DNA of 64,000 nt from Amyloporia xantha (taxonomy: Eukaryota; Basidiomycota; Agaricomycetes; Polyporales; Adustoporiaceae), in assembly GCA_036971615.1 (NCBI GenBank), contig JAYKKR010000035.1:62001-126000 (forward strand). The letters run 5' to 3'. Shown piece by piece: positions 9,185 to 20,181 of this stretch. Numbering within the stretch: position 1 is the first letter of the stretch; each line of letters starts with the position of its first letter. The notes beneath the pieces are model-generated. The model had not been told where the DNA came from and ran no database searches. It was given only the letters and a program-made list of their open reading frames with translations. The translations under genes were made by a program, and so were the position numbers.

Positions 9185-10777
9185 TCAGGATCCTCTTCGA
9201 CTCACCGAACTCACTGCCCTTTTGATTTCCGTAGAGAACTGGTCAGTGAACCGCCGCATATGCGAGAACATCGTAGCACGACATTTGGCGCATGCTGCAG
9301 CCTTGATTAACAAGGGCTCCGACAGTGCAGGATCTGTCACTGTCTCTGGACAAGGCTTCTGCTTCAATGCGTCGCATGCGCTTTGTATGTACGCGTCCCA
9401 CCATGGCCGTGAAGTCTGTCGACCAGCGTCCCCATTGCGCTCCCGGACGTTTCTTACACCACCACCCCCGCCGTTCGTGCCTCCTCGATCGCATGTTTCG
9501 CATGTAAACCACACCCATGAATTGTCTGATAGCATCCCATTAGTAATATGGCTGGCTGCTTCGGCGCATGCCCGTCGGAACTTGAGGAGTCTAAAATAAG
9601 CACCGGCCGGGATTTCCTCCAGCTCCGACGAGTATGCAGGCGTCGTTCGATGAAGGAAACAGCGGGCAGCGGTGTCTGCCTCGCGCTTCATTTTGTAGCG
9701 CGATGCCACTGCAAATACTCCCACAGGATCTTTATCCGCGAACTGCAGCAGAGCGCGCATGACAATCTTGGTGGCTTCCTGCATCTGGTACTTCAAAGAC
9801 GCCTCTAGAAGAAGCCGTATAACGTGAAGATCGTCCAGGACAGGATCGTCCATTGGATAGCAGAGGCTTAGCAGCCTGCCCACTGTCCAGCAGCTCTCTT
9901 TCACGGTAACGACGGGAAGGGGCTCTGTGTTCAGCTTGTCGTCCGTCGTTTTGGATTGTATATGATCCGATAGGGAGGCGAACATGTCCTTGAAGACGGG
10001 CGATGCGAAAGCCAGGATAACTTTATGTGCGTATAAATGTACACCTTCCTCGGACCGGATAATCACGTCGGCGTCCGATATCTTCGTCTTGGTAAACATA
10101 TTCAGAGGCTGTGATGGCGACAGGATATCTCTAACTGCGGATCGTAACATTGGGGGTGTCCTCCTACCCTCCACGGGGGATCTATTCTGCACGAATGGCC
10201 TCATGGTGAGGGGGTATCGTTCCGGATCCTTGTGGTATTTCAGGAGTCGAAAGTACGGGCCCGCAGGTATCTCTTCTAGCTCTTCGAAGTAGATATCTTC
10301 AATTGGATGAGGAAGTGTAGTTTGCGCTGCCACCCTCGCCTCATCGTCTAACCCAAAGCGACAGGCAATCGCCCACACGCTCAGCCTGTCTGTTTTCGCA
10401 AAGTCCAATAGCCTCTTCTTCATCAACTTGACTGCCTCCTCCATAACATACTTTATCGCTGCCTCCAGGACCGCGCGCACCTCATCCAAACATTGGATGA
10501 CGGGGTCATCGACGGGATAGCAAAGAAGCAGGAGATACTCCAGCGTCTTGCTATCCTCCACGACAGGGATGATGGGGGCTTCATTGCTGTGCATCGAAGT
10601 AGACGGCTGCGGAAGACTGAACATGTCGTCGAAAAACACAGAAGCCTCACACAAGATGCTCCGTCGTACACGGAAGTCCACTAAGTCGAAAGATCGGAGG
10701 ACAACGTCTGCATTCTGTTTATTGAATGGATGTGCGGCTTCTCGGACATATGGTGTGGGCGGAGAGGTAGTGGTCAT
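9185..10777 (-). CDS. Protein with two tandem BTB/POZ domains, array 1 copy 3
   Basis: A single exon of about 530 residues starts at ATG 10777 (MTTTSPPTPYV); an open frame extends upstream to 10852 but has no ATG there. Two complete BTB units are present in one polypeptide. The first has NADVVLRSFDLVDFRVRR, SILCEASVFFDDMFSLPQP, LLCYPVDDP and EEIPAGPYFRLLKYHK. The second has SDADVIIRSEEGVHLYAHK, VILAFASPVFKDMF, SLCYPMDDP and EEIPAGAYFRLLKFRRACAEA. Only the second is followed by the family C-terminal region with CETC and CAKC pairs and HMRRFTDQFSTEIKRAVSSV. A Gly-rich insert and a linker with no recognised domain are the only unusual segments. The layout suggests fusion of two neighbouring family members with loss of the first C-terminal region. 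Confidence 0.8.
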   Translation of the reverse strand: MTTTSPPTPYVREAAHPFNKQNADVVLRSFDLVDFRVRRSILCEASVFFDDMFSLPQPSTSMHSNEAPIIPVVEDSKTLEYLLLLCYPVDDPVIQCLDEVRAVLEAAIKYVMEEAVKLMKKRLLDFAKTDRLSVWAIACRFGLDDEARVAAQTTLPHPIEDIYFEELEEIPAGPYFRLLKYHKDPERYPLTMRPFVQNRSPVEGRRTPPMLRSAVRDILSPSQPLNMFTKTKISDADVIIRSEEGVHLYAHKVILAFASPVFKDMFASLSDHIQSKTTDDKLNTEPLPVVTVKESCWTVGRLLSLCYPMDDPVLDDLHVIRLLLEASLKYQMQEATKIVMRALLQFADKDPVGVFAVASRYKMKREADTAARCFLHRTTPAYSSELEEIPAGAYFRLLKFRRACAEAASHITNGMLSDNSWVWFTCETCDRGGTNGGGGGVRNVRERNGDAGRQTSRPWWDAYIQSACDALKQKPCPETVTDPALSEPLLIKAAACAKCRATMFSHMRRFTDQFSTEIKRAVSSVSRRGS

Positions 10778-11318
10778 CGTGTGAGTGGTATTACAGGTGC
10801 TGTGGCTGCAGATAGTGCGCACTTCGGTTCCCAGCAGATATATAAGCAGCACCTGAAGAGCTCATCGCTTCGAAACCTAAATATCAAGGCGCTTCAGTAG
10901 TAACCTCGTGTCGAACTTAATCAGTATGCCTTGTTATATCAGGCCTGGACACTTGCTTAATAGGGTATGGCCTGGAAACGCGTTGTTGATGCTCGGAGGA
11001 CGTCGACAAGGTGCAAAATAGTTCTAACCACGGACAGCCGAACATTCAAGAGGCACGATTCTGGCACGATTCAACTTGGTCCTTCAATGTTCAGGAAAGC
11101 AAAAGTACATACATATCGACATGATGTCACTCGTAACAGTCGTGAGAATGCAGGAAGCTGAGTGGAGAATACCGCGACAAAGGAACCAGATCCACAACCG
11201 TAGTGTAAGGCAATGCTGCGGCACTGCACATAAGGTCATACATGGAAATCTGTCGAATAGAGAGCCTTAATACCCACAACAAGAAAGGAGATCTGAAACG
11301 GTATGAAGGTCGACAAGC
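10778..11318. other. Intergenic, no gene recognised
   Basis: This interval lies upstream of the double-BTB gene and downstream of the first RING gene, both minus strand. No coding exon or RNA gene is convincing. A TATATAAG sequence near 10839-10846 lies 60-70 bp upstream of the double-BTB start codon and could serve as its TATA element. Confidence 0.35.
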
Positions 11319-12290
11319 CTATTGGCCTGTCAGACATTCTTTGATGGCGAGTTTTGCAAACTCTGGAGAAGGCGACATATCCGATGAATTTGACCGCATT
11401 CGCTTGAGAGGAGGTTCCTCTGGTTCCTCTCGCTTCCGCTTCTGCAGAGGTTGACATTCCGGACAGTCAGAGCAGTAGCTATCGTCGCTCGGGCTCGGCG
11501 ATGGCAAACGGAAGGGACCAGATGATGCGCTGTGTGATGGGTACCCAGTCACAGGAAGCGGCGTCTCGCACAATTTATCGCAAAATGTCGGCGATTGTGA
11601 GTGAGACTGAGGAGGGAACGTAGACAAGGTCCTTGACCTCGATTATTAGCGCAGTGAGCATAACCGTCAGAAAGCGCACTCACTGTGTCTGCTCAAAACT
11701 CTGCTTTAGTGCAAGGTACTTCTTTTGCAGCTCCTGTTTCTCGGCCTTTACTCTCAGCGCCTCGTCTCGGGCTATTCTGGTGAGGCCGACAAGACCCAAT
11801 GTAGCTGCTGCGTGTACCGCTGCACGCTTTCGCCACATGGTGCAACACGTCCGCAATGACGCGACTTCCGCACGAAGCCGGTCGCATTCGCTGACGATAG
11901 AAGACGGTGGAGTGGGGCTGGGAAGGCTGTACTCCAAATGGAGCTTGCGAACAGCGGGAGTGACGTGTTGCTGAAGATGATGGGGGACCAGGGTAGGATC
12001 CACTTGGGCTGCAGGACAGAGTTCTCAATCGTTAGAGGTGTCTGATCTGTTCCAATCTGTCATGAACGTACAAATTGTGTAAGGTTGTCTGCATGTCGGA
12101 CAAAAGTGTCGATGAGTGTAAGGCGTGATCTTTCGTACTACTTGAACGATGCACGGGTGGCAAAAGACATGGCCTAAAGAGCAAATAGTAAGTGTGCTGT
12201 AGGGGTTACATTGTCGAACGGCTGATATTTACCGCAAGGAAGTGCTGCCGGGTCTTTAAGAACATCAAGACAGATAACACAAGTTGGCAT
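11319..12290 (-). CDS. RING finger-coiled coil protein A
   Basis: Four exons are predicted (12233-12290, 12072-12173, 11684-12008, 11319-11637), giving about 267 residues. The RING finger is at the very N-terminus: MPTCVICLDVLKDPAALPC, GHVFCHPCIVQVV, then CPTCRQPYT, a C3HC4 pattern. A predicted coiled coil follows around ECDRLRAEVASLRTCC and RVKAEKQELQKKYLALKQSF. The C-terminal third is Ser/Pro-rich with a basic KRKREEPEEPPLKRMRS segment that could act as a nuclear localisation signal. RING domains recruit E2 enzymes, so a ubiquitin ligase activity is likely; substrate is unknown. A paralogue with the same order of parts lies head-to-head 0.75 kb away. Confidence 0.8.
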
Positions 12291-13036
12291 ATCTCAACCT
12301 GACGAGAGGGAGAGGGAGAGAGGACGGATATGTGAAACAATATAGAGATCGGAAATCCTTCTCACATCGAATTTTATATGAACAAAGGCATGCGGAAGCA
12401 GCAGGAGGAGACGCCTCCGAAGTTTACCGCGCATGGATCGTGTCATGTTCTCCAAGACGGACAATGATGGCAACTGGGTGCGATGGGCAATTCGAGAACC
12501 TCTGCGTGAGTACACAATGGACCTGCCAAGGGGCAATAACATATTGCGAGTCAGAACGGAGCATGTTGGAGCAAGTCAGGAATACGGCATACGAGGAAGT
12601 ATATATTGCCTGACATTTATGACTTCCGGTGTCAGCTTCACATAGCGCTCTCTGGCGGCAATGTGTGCGAAGACACGACCGCGAGTAAAGTTATCGTGCA
12701 TCGAGGAATTGCCTTGCGGAGGAAGTCCACATCATTGTCGGATCATAGCATCCATTTCCACTGAAACTGTTATAGCTACAGGACGAGATTCTGTCCATTC
12801 GGCGAGAGCGATGTAGAACGAAGCGAAGGCTTGCTCCAGAGGGCATCCAGTCGAGGCCAGACGCGTGATTGTCACGCTCACGTGAGCGGCTAGGTATGTG
12901 ACTAAATCGCGTCGCGCGTCGGAATTTCGACGCGAATTCCAACTTGAACCGCGATCGCTACCTCGACGCGCCCATACTATTCACAAGGACCACAGCATCT
13001 GTTAGGCTGCTGTATGAGGCGACGGAACTGGCTGTA
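12291..13036. promoter_or_regulatory. Shared 5' region of divergent RING genes
   Basis: The two RING-coiled-coil genes start at opposite ends of this 0.75-kb interval and point away from each other, so their promoters must lie within it. No coding exon is convincing. A GAGGGAGAGGGAGAG purine run lies near 12305, just upstream of the leftward start. The right half is CG-rich around 12900-12970 with CGCGTCG repeats. Confidence 0.4.
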
Positions 13037-14146
13037 ATGTCTGACATCTCGTGCGGTATCTGCTTGGATGATCTAAAGACTCCCGTCTCAACACCATGTG
13101 GTACGTGGAAGAGACTTAAGACAGATTGTAACCGCGTCACTAACCTCATAATACTTGTAGGTCATATTCACTGCGAAAAATGCCTGATTGCCCACATGGA
13201 GGCCAATTCGGACGCGATGTCCGGATCTTGTCCCTCTTGTCGTGCCGTATTTCCCATCGGTACGTTCGTCAACCGCATCGCGAGCTAGTTGCTGATATCC
13301 ATAGCAGCAACCCCTGACCTCCGATTCGTACCTATGAAGTACCATAAATTCATACTGCCCAGTGTTCGACGCATATTTCTCGACTCCTCTGGCGAATCAT
13401 CCAAGCAATTGAAGGCGACGGTGACGCGTCTCGAAGCACGGGTGGATGCCTTGCAAATGGACAAGAAATTGCTCATTGAGCGATGCGAGTCGGCCATGGC
13501 TGCATCACACACCCACGCCGAGGGGGAGCGAGATGTGCGTCTCGAGAAAGAGAGCTTGATGAAGGAGATGCATGAACTGAAGAAGAAGTACGAGAACTTG
13601 AAGGGGAGATACAAGGAGTTGAAAACCTCGTGCGTTCTGCTGCTACTTGCATTGACCTATGTTAATGACCGGAATCATAGACGAGAAGAAAGCGGTCCGA
13701 ACCAAGCTACGAAGCGTGACAGCACTCAAGCCGCACTTGACAGCTCATCGACATCATCTTCTACGTTTGGGCCTGCTTACTCTCTGTTTTCCACAGAGCA
13801 AGGAGAAGACGCTAGTCGACCCATACTCCGTATTCCAAAACGGCCACGTCTACTAGGATCACCCTTCGACCCAACGGCATTCAGGACCGTTCCAGCGGCG
13901 CGACCTGTGGTGTTCAAGAAGGGGCGTGCATCTGTATTGCTGTCTGTCGATGATCTAGGTCGCACTGCACTCAGCCGTCCTGACGATGATGACGCTACCG
14001 CAGTGAACTCGAGTGGAGGTCCCCAGCGTTCAGGTCTACCTACTGGAGACCTGTTCTCACCTGATCGAAACAAGGACTCGAATACCAGTCGAGGCAGCAT
14101 TCGATATGGGTTTTCGGACGAGATTGAAATGGAAGAAGACGAATAG
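13037..14146 (+). CDS. RING finger-coiled coil protein B
   Basis: Three exons (13037-13100, 13161-13259, 13305-14146) give 334 residues. The N-terminal RING reads MSDISCGICLDDLKTPVSTPC, then GHIHCEKCLIAHM and CPSCRAVFP. As in protein A, the first intron interrupts the RING between the second cysteine pair and the Gly-His. A charged coiled coil follows (KQLKATVTRLEARVDALQ and KESLMKEMHELKKKYENL), then a short hydrophobic segment CVLLLLALTYV and a long disordered acidic/Ser-rich tail with KRPRLLG. Likely an E3 ubiquitin ligase by family; target unknown. Domain order and intron position match the divergent neighbour, so the pair arose by inverted duplication. Confidence 0.8.
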
Positions 14147-14638
14147 AACACATAACAAAAACATTGCATTCATTTTTCGCTATTCATGACAATTGCGGCT
14201 TTACATTCGTTGACAATGCTCGACACTGCATAATTCTATACATACGTTATTAGTTTGATCACTGTTTGATTGTAGTTGGAACATAGACTTGACTGATGGT
14301 TCGCTCTCCTAATGTTCTGTCTTCGAACGACATATTGTCTCGCCTCCGCAGTTTAGTAATGACTCATCGAGCTTCACGAACGAATACGGGGGCAAAAGCT
14401 CATTAGGCTTAATTTTAAATATTAGTCGACATTCCTTCGTTACTTTGGTGTTTCACAACCTTACTTACATTGCTTGTATTAGATCCATCCACAGCCTTGG
14501 GGTTTAGTAGCCGCAGAACTTCGAATTTGGTGATCACTGCCTGGCCCCGACATCGATGATGGCGCTGAAGTCCATATATAGAGCTCCGATCAATCGTTTA
14601 CTGAAGACAACGAGCCCTCAAAATCGAAGCGGACACCT
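14147..14638. promoter_or_regulatory. Intergenic, promoter of the MFS gene
   Basis: No gene is seen. A TATATA element at about 14574-14580 lies 60 bp upstream of the transporter start codon, a plausible core promoter position for a fungal gene. Confidence 0.4.
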
Positions 14639-16512
14639 ATGGAGGCCCAAGGACTACAGCATGGCGATGCTCCGAGTTATACTTACGAGATGACAACTGT
14701 CAATGTTGCTGCTCGGTTGCCTTCCGAGCCGTTGACGTCTGAATTCCCTAATGACTCAGAGGCTGTTTCGCCCCTTCGTAGCGAGAGAAACGTACAGGAG
14801 CTCCCACCAGTGGATGGCGGATGGAAGGCCTGGCGTTTCTGCGCTGCTGCATTCATTATCGAAGTGATGATATGGGGATTCGAGTTCAGGTAAGTGTATC
14901 GGCGCGTGCACTTGGAATGCAATAAACTACAGACTGAATGCCTGTTTATCGATTCAGCTACGGAATTTTTCAAGGTAAGCTGGCTCTCGAATCCCTTCAG
15001 CCGTAAAATTACAGAGTCGAAGGCGACTATGGATTTTGGACTACTGATCCTGATCAATGATATAGATTACTATACCTCGCACCCGCCATTCAACAATGAG
15101 TCACCTGTGACCATCGCGGCTGTGGGTACGACTGCAATAGCCATACAGTATGGAGAGGTATGATACACGTCTCTCTAATTAGCTGGTGCTAGATTGAGCG
15201 CGCCGATCTAGACCGTATTCCTCTCCTTGTTTTTCGAACGCTACCCGGATCTTCTTCACGCAAGCGTCTGGTTCGGCCTCGGTCTTGCCTTCGTTTCCCT
15301 GCTCTTGGCGAGCTTCGTGGATCAGGTCAGAGCGGCGTTAGTGACGTAGCAGAACTGTCTTGAGTCTGCTTCTTTAGATCTGGCAGCTCGTCATCTTGCA
15401 AGGCGTCACCTTCGGCATCAGCGGTGGACTGCTATACTACCCGATCCTGGTCCTCCTCCCTCAATGGTTCGTTCAGCGCCGCGGCCTTGCTACGGGTATT
15501 ATCTTCTCAGGTTCTGGAATAGGCGGTCAGTACGCTGTTAAATCATGATATTGCGTGACGTTGCAACGCGCCCCGTCCACAGGCTTTGTGTTTCCTTTCG
15601 TGCTGCAAGCATTGCTGGACCGTTGGGGATGGCGATGGACTCTTCGCTTCTGTGCAATCGCGATACTGACCTTGTCAGGGGTGGCTCTGTTCGGACTGCA
15701 GCCTCGCCTTCCGGTCGCGACGTTCCAGCGCGGCCAACGGCGGCCACGTTTCATCCCTCCCCAGATGCATTTCATCAAGACTCCCTTATTCTGGGCGCTG
15801 GTGCGTAGCCATCCTCGTCTCCGTCATCCGGACACACGCGCTGACCTACCGATCCTCGCATGGCCAGGGCACGTCGATGGCGCTACAAGCCTTATCCTAT
15901 TTCTCCGTCTCGCTCTACATCGCGCCCTTCGTCAACGTCATCTCGTCGCCCCTATCCGCGTCCATCGCACTCTCGCTCTTCAACTCCTCCGGCGTCTTCG
16001 GGCAGATCATAATCGGCCACCTCTGCGACCGCCTCCCCTACGCATGGATCATGGTCGCGTGCACCCTGAGCAGCGCCGCCGCCGTTTTCTTGCTGTGGGG
16101 CTTCGCGCACACGCTCCCGCTCATCTTCACGTTCGCCGTCATATTTGGCGGCTTGGTGAGACGGACACACGCTTCTCCAGCAGTCTTGTGTACTGACGCT
16201 GCGCTGATCTCCCAGATGGGCGGCTTTAACTCCGTCGGGCCCGTCGCTGCCGCAGACTGCGCAGGAAGCAAGCCGGAGCAGTCGAGCCTCATCTGGGCAT
16301 GCTCCTTCTTCATGAAGGGCATCGCGGTCGTGATCGGCCCCATCATCTCCGGTGTCCTGTATGACGTCGGGAAAGCTTCGGAACACCACAGTGACACTCG
16401 GTACGGATCCTACGGCTTCAGGGATGTGGAAGTCTTCGTCGGTGTGTGTGCCGTTGCCACTAGCCTGGCGAGCGTGGTTGTTGCTGCTGCGAGGCACAGG
16501 GTGCCCGCGTGA
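14639..16512 (+). CDS. MFS transporter, monocarboxylate porter type
   Basis: Eight exons are predicted (14639-14889, 14958-14974, 15066-15157, 15212-15325, 15378-15525, 15583-15800, 15868-16155, 16216-16512), summing to 474 residues with all phases consistent. A hydrophilic N-terminal tail leads into PPVDGGWKAWRFCAAAF, the conserved entry of monocarboxylate transporter-like (MCT) fungal permeases. Many hydrophobic segments follow, including LVILQGVTFGISGGLLYYP and GIIFSGSGIGG. The second half includes the loop GHLCDRLPYAWIM. Such proteins sit in the plasma membrane and move monocarboxylates or similar small acids with protons; the substrate here is not predictable. The second exon is only 17 nt. 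It ends 122 bp from the convergent VPS25 gene. Confidence 0.85.
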
Positions 16513-16634
16513 AGCACAGGGATGTCCGGGCGCATATCGGGCAAACGTGAGCGAGTTCTGCGATCTCGAATAGGTACAATTAGAGTATGAAGTAAAGGCT
16601 ACATCTGTACAAATGTCCTTGCTATACACGAGTA

Positions 16635-17441
16635 CTACTTGCCGGCATTGCCGGCCAAGAACCGCACACCTTCACCATCGGATACTGCGATGATTTGTGC
16701 ACGATTTGTCTTCGTCAGTATGCTGACAGCCCGTCGAAGAAGGGTGGGAGGTATTCCAGAAAGCGGTGATGGCACTGGAGGCTCTATGATCTCGTAAAAT
16801 GTAAGAATCGTGTTAAGTTGGCCAGTGGAGATCGCCTGCGAGGGAAGGTCCTGTGAACTACACCCAGGAAGCGAAAGACCGTTGTACTGACCCAATCGTG
16901 CAGCACTTCGGCCCATTCCTCTGGGAGACGCCAATATAGAAGGACAGCGCGTGTCTGCTTAGGCGGTTCGTATGTCGCCTTGTTCTTAGATACCATGTCC
17001 GCTAGGAGATAGGACAGATGTGATGGAGGCAGTCGCCCTGGAGCGTGTCGGTCAAACATGAGAAACATATCAGCGAAGGGCATCACGACACACGATTGAT
17101 CCTGTCATTCCTCAGAATCTCGTCCCAATCGCTTCCCGATGTCTCAGCATCTTCCACCCGCAGGTAGAACAGCTTCCGGTGCCGCGCATAAGAGAGGATC
17201 AGCTTTGTCCAGTGCTCGGTGACCACTGCCTGGCTGGCGGGATTGGGTTGCTGTCTGCGGAGACGAGATCAGGACGAGTGCCATGCAAGTGTATATCGTG
17301 TGACCGAGATCTGACGTGAAGAATGGCGGTTTGGAGTGGATTGAAGGAAGCAGGTAGCCTGTAGAGGTACTTCAGTGCGATCGTCGCTATGAATAATGCT
17401 GCGGACGCACCGGACGGTGTGGTACGCGCGGATGGGGGCAT
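16635..17441 (-). CDS. VPS25: ESCRT-II subunit VPS25
   Basis: Five exons (17411-17441, 17316-17358, 17094-17254, 16892-17037, 16635-16835) give 193 residues, the usual size. The N-terminal motif YLLPSIHSKPPFFTQQPNP is a signature of VPS25 and spans two introns. The two winged-helix repeats follow, with SYARHRKLFYLRV, NDRINRRLPPSHLSYLLADM, LPEEWAEVLHDW, then STGQLNTILTFYEII and PPVPSPLSGIPPTLLRRAV, ending in AQIIAVSDGEGVRFL. VPS25 joins VPS22 and VPS36 in ESCRT-II, bridges to ESCRT-III and drives sorting of ubiquitinated cargo into multivesicular bodies. The start at 17441 is supported by the phase of the first splice junction. No oddities were seen. Confidence 0.93.
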
Positions 17442-17991
17442 CGCTTGCATTGGCGGCAAGGGTGCACACTGGTGACTGAGCCCGCCTGTCACGTCTTATG
17501 AGCTTGTTAACGAGGACCTTGATGTGTTGTGTACAGCGATGATAGCACGCAGGTATTTTCGCCGGAGTATGTCAGGGATAGTTTGAGGAGGATGGCGGAT
17601 GGTGGGTGTCAAGCCAGTGCTGAGTGCATCAATGGTAGTGTAAGGAAAGAAGCACAGGTGCAATTAGCCTTGCACGATCACAACACGATCAACTTCAAGT
17701 TGATCGGGGGTATCATCAAACTGGATCAAACTACTCAAGCTTGCTTCATTTTATTACTCGCGTGTCCTAATCTCGTATGGAATGCCCCGAAGTACCCTCA
17801 ATGAGCTACAATAACACAACCAGCAATGACACCAGCAGTTACGAAGGAGCAAGCACCCAAGCCTAGCATGAAACTTTTGTACACCGACAAGTCGTTATTG
17901 GACTGCCTACAACACCATCACAAAACCCGGCGTATCAATCCTCATCACTCTGGTCCCCAAGGAATGCCATAATACTCTGTCTAGCCGTAGA
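17442..17991. other. Intergenic, no gene recognised
   Basis: The interval lies between the VPS25 start codon and the end of the HIRIP3-like gene, so it holds the VPS25 promoter. An open stretch at 17529-17804 has no family resemblance and no ATG-supported structure. Confidence 0.35.
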
Positions 17992-19916
17992 CTACTTGAC
18001 ATTAACACGGCAAGAAACAGCGAACAGAAAGAAAAGCGACTCACTCGTCGTTTTGGCGCTTCGGCCGCTTCGGCGTCCGAGTCGTCGTCCGGAGACTGTT
18101 CCTTTGCTTCCACTTTCTTACGCGTGCGCTTCGCAGTTGGGCCCGACTCGACTGTCTTTGCAAAATTCTGCACGTCCTCTACACAGGATCATGGACCGAT
18201 TCAGTCGTCGGCGAGATAGATAGCCAGGAAGACGACATACCCAGCTCCTTGGCCAACTCTCTCTTTGCCCTGATGGTTTTCGCCTGTTCGAGGCTCATGC
18301 GGCCTGTCATGCCCAGGTCTGTAAGTATCTCCTTGAGCCGTTTGATCTGGTCCGAGGGCCTCTCGAGATCCTTGAACTCCTTCGACCAGACCTTCCGCAC
18401 ACCACAAGCGACTACGAAAGACTAGGTTTTCAACAACGACACTCGTCAGGGCTGATTGCATAGAACTCCATCACACCACAAAAGGCGGCTCTTACCTTCA
18501 GGCGTTTTATCGTCTCCTCATCCTTCGACAACTCCTTTGCCGGCTGTTTGACTTTCTTCTCCTTCGGTTCCTTCTTAGCTTTCTGATAATAAGTATGTCA
18601 CGTTGTGAACCCACTGCGCACTGAGACGGTTAGGCTGACTCACGGTCTTCGTCTCAGAATCCTATTTGTCACGGTGAGCATGGTAAAGCAAAGTAAGAAA
18701 GGGCACAGCAGAACACAGACCTTGGCCTTTTTCTTGCGGCTCCGTTTTGGAGCCTCGTCGATCAGCACCGACATCTCCGATTCGCTCTTCTGTACGCCAT
18801 CATGAGCGGATAGCTCTAAACATGTCCCTACTGTAATGACTCACATCACCACCGTTCTCGCCCTCAACTGGCGGAGATGCGTCCACTACATTAGGCTGAA
18901 CAGAACCCATATCTGGGGATGCAGACTGTGTCCTTGCAACCTTGGATTCAGGTTTGTTGGTGCCCACGGACTGAGGTTTCGCTTTGGAGGATGGTGGCCG
19001 TGCATTTGGTTTGGACGCGGAGCCACTGTCATCGTCATTGTCATTGTCTTCGCCCGTGTCCGAGACAGATTTCCTCTGGCGCTTCTTCGGCGGCTCTGCG
19101 GGCTCTGCTTCGAATTCCTGCACCAGATTATTAGTCAGGTATAACATCGTAGACACAATCTCTGCTACCTCGTCTGAGTCCACGGTCTTTTTGCTTTTCT
19201 TTTTGGGCTGAGATATGGGTTTGGCTACGGCCGGTGATGGCGCACCATTCTTCTCCTCGTCATCCCCCTCCTCTCCTTTCTCTTCTTCGTCAGATGACGG
19301 AACGACGGACTATACAGCTGTCAGCACCGCGTTAACACGATCCACATGCATACGGACAGACGTACAGCAGACCGTTTCGCCGCCGTCGACCCTTTGGTGG
19401 CTTTCTTTCTCGGCGCCTTCTCCTCCGCCTTCTTCTTAGCCGGCGCTTTCGCCTTTTCCTTTTTCGCCTTGGGAGCAGTAGTCGTCTTCGGAGCAGTAGT
19501 ACCCTTAGCTCTCGCACGCGGCTTCTTGTCACCGTCACCAGCAGGCGACTTTCGCTTCTTCACAGGCTCAGCATTCGGCTCTGCGTCGTGACCACCAAGC
19601 TCAAGCTCTTCCTGCAAACGCACGCTTTCTGTATCGCCGTTCGAGGAGCAGACTGGAGTCATACCATAACAGCCTGCGTGACAGCCTTCACCTGCGCCTT
19701 GTGCTCATCCTCGTCCAGCGCCCCCGCTGGCAGAGAGAGCCTCTCCTCCACCTGCTTGCGCACGAGGCGCGGTGTCAGATCCCTAACAGCGCCCGCGATC
19801 AGCACTGTGGCCACGACAACCGGCGCGGGAACTCACTCCAGAGTCTCATCCTGAGTGGCCTGACGCAGCACCTCTCTGGTCGTCTGCGCTATGGCATCTG
19901 CGTCGACCTGTGGCAT
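17992..19916 (-). CDS. HIRIP3-like histone chaperone with N-terminal DEK_C-type domain
   Basis: A multi-exon gene starts at ATG 19916 (MPQVDADAIAQTTREVLRQA). The first two exons form a DEK_C-like helical domain ending DLTPRLVRKQVEERLSLPAG. A long lysine- and acid-rich disordered region follows (KKKAEEKAPRKKATKG; SSDEEEKGEEGDDEEK). The C-terminal part reads SKDEETIKRLKSFVVACGV, RKVWSKEFKDLERPSDQIKR, LKEILTDLGMTGRMSLEQAK, which matches the conserved C-terminus of HIRIP3 proteins, chaperones of H2A-H2B related to the Chz motif. The last splice would place the stop at 17992-17994; exon ends in the low-complexity middle are less certain. It acts presumably in the nucleus on histones. It shares a 265-bp divergent promoter with RNase H2 subunit C. 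Confidence 0.75.
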
Positions 19917-20181
19917 GGTGGTGGTAGTGAGCGGTGGTATGAGCGCCTGGGGAAAGTCGACGACAGGACCGTGACCCGCGCGCGGTGTGCCGCGGACTGA
20001 CGCGTAGTGTGTAAACGCGTTTGCGTCTGTTTGGCATCGACGCGTTGTGCACGTGATGCAATGTCGAACGCGTCGCGACGCGTGGCGAATCGCGATCTGT
20101 CCGCGCTCTCTGCTGGTATCGTAAAGCTCACGCCAAATCACACACCGTTCAAACGCCAGTCTCTGCGCTTGTTCTGCCACC
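19917..20181. promoter_or_regulatory. Bidirectional promoter with five ACGCGT (MCB) boxes
   Basis: The 265 bp between two divergent start codons contain five copies of ACGCGT, at 20000, 20015, 20040, 20068 and 20078, all within 84 bp. In fungi ACGCGT is the MluI cell-cycle box bound by MBF (Mbp1/Swi6 or Res/Cdc10), which activates genes at the G1/S transition. The flanking genes encode a histone chaperone and an RNase H2 subunit, both fitting S-phase expression. The presence of the boxes is seen; regulation by MBF is inference. Confidence 0.75.

Noticed and set aside
15952..16629. 225-residue minus-strand frame across the MFS gene
   Set aside because: It is antisense to well-supported transporter exons and has a shadow-frame composition rich in Arg, Gly and Asp.
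19332..19538. Very basic Arg-rich frame (RRRRRERKPPKG)
   Set aside because: It is another frame of the Lys/Ala-rich exon of the HIRIP3-like gene.
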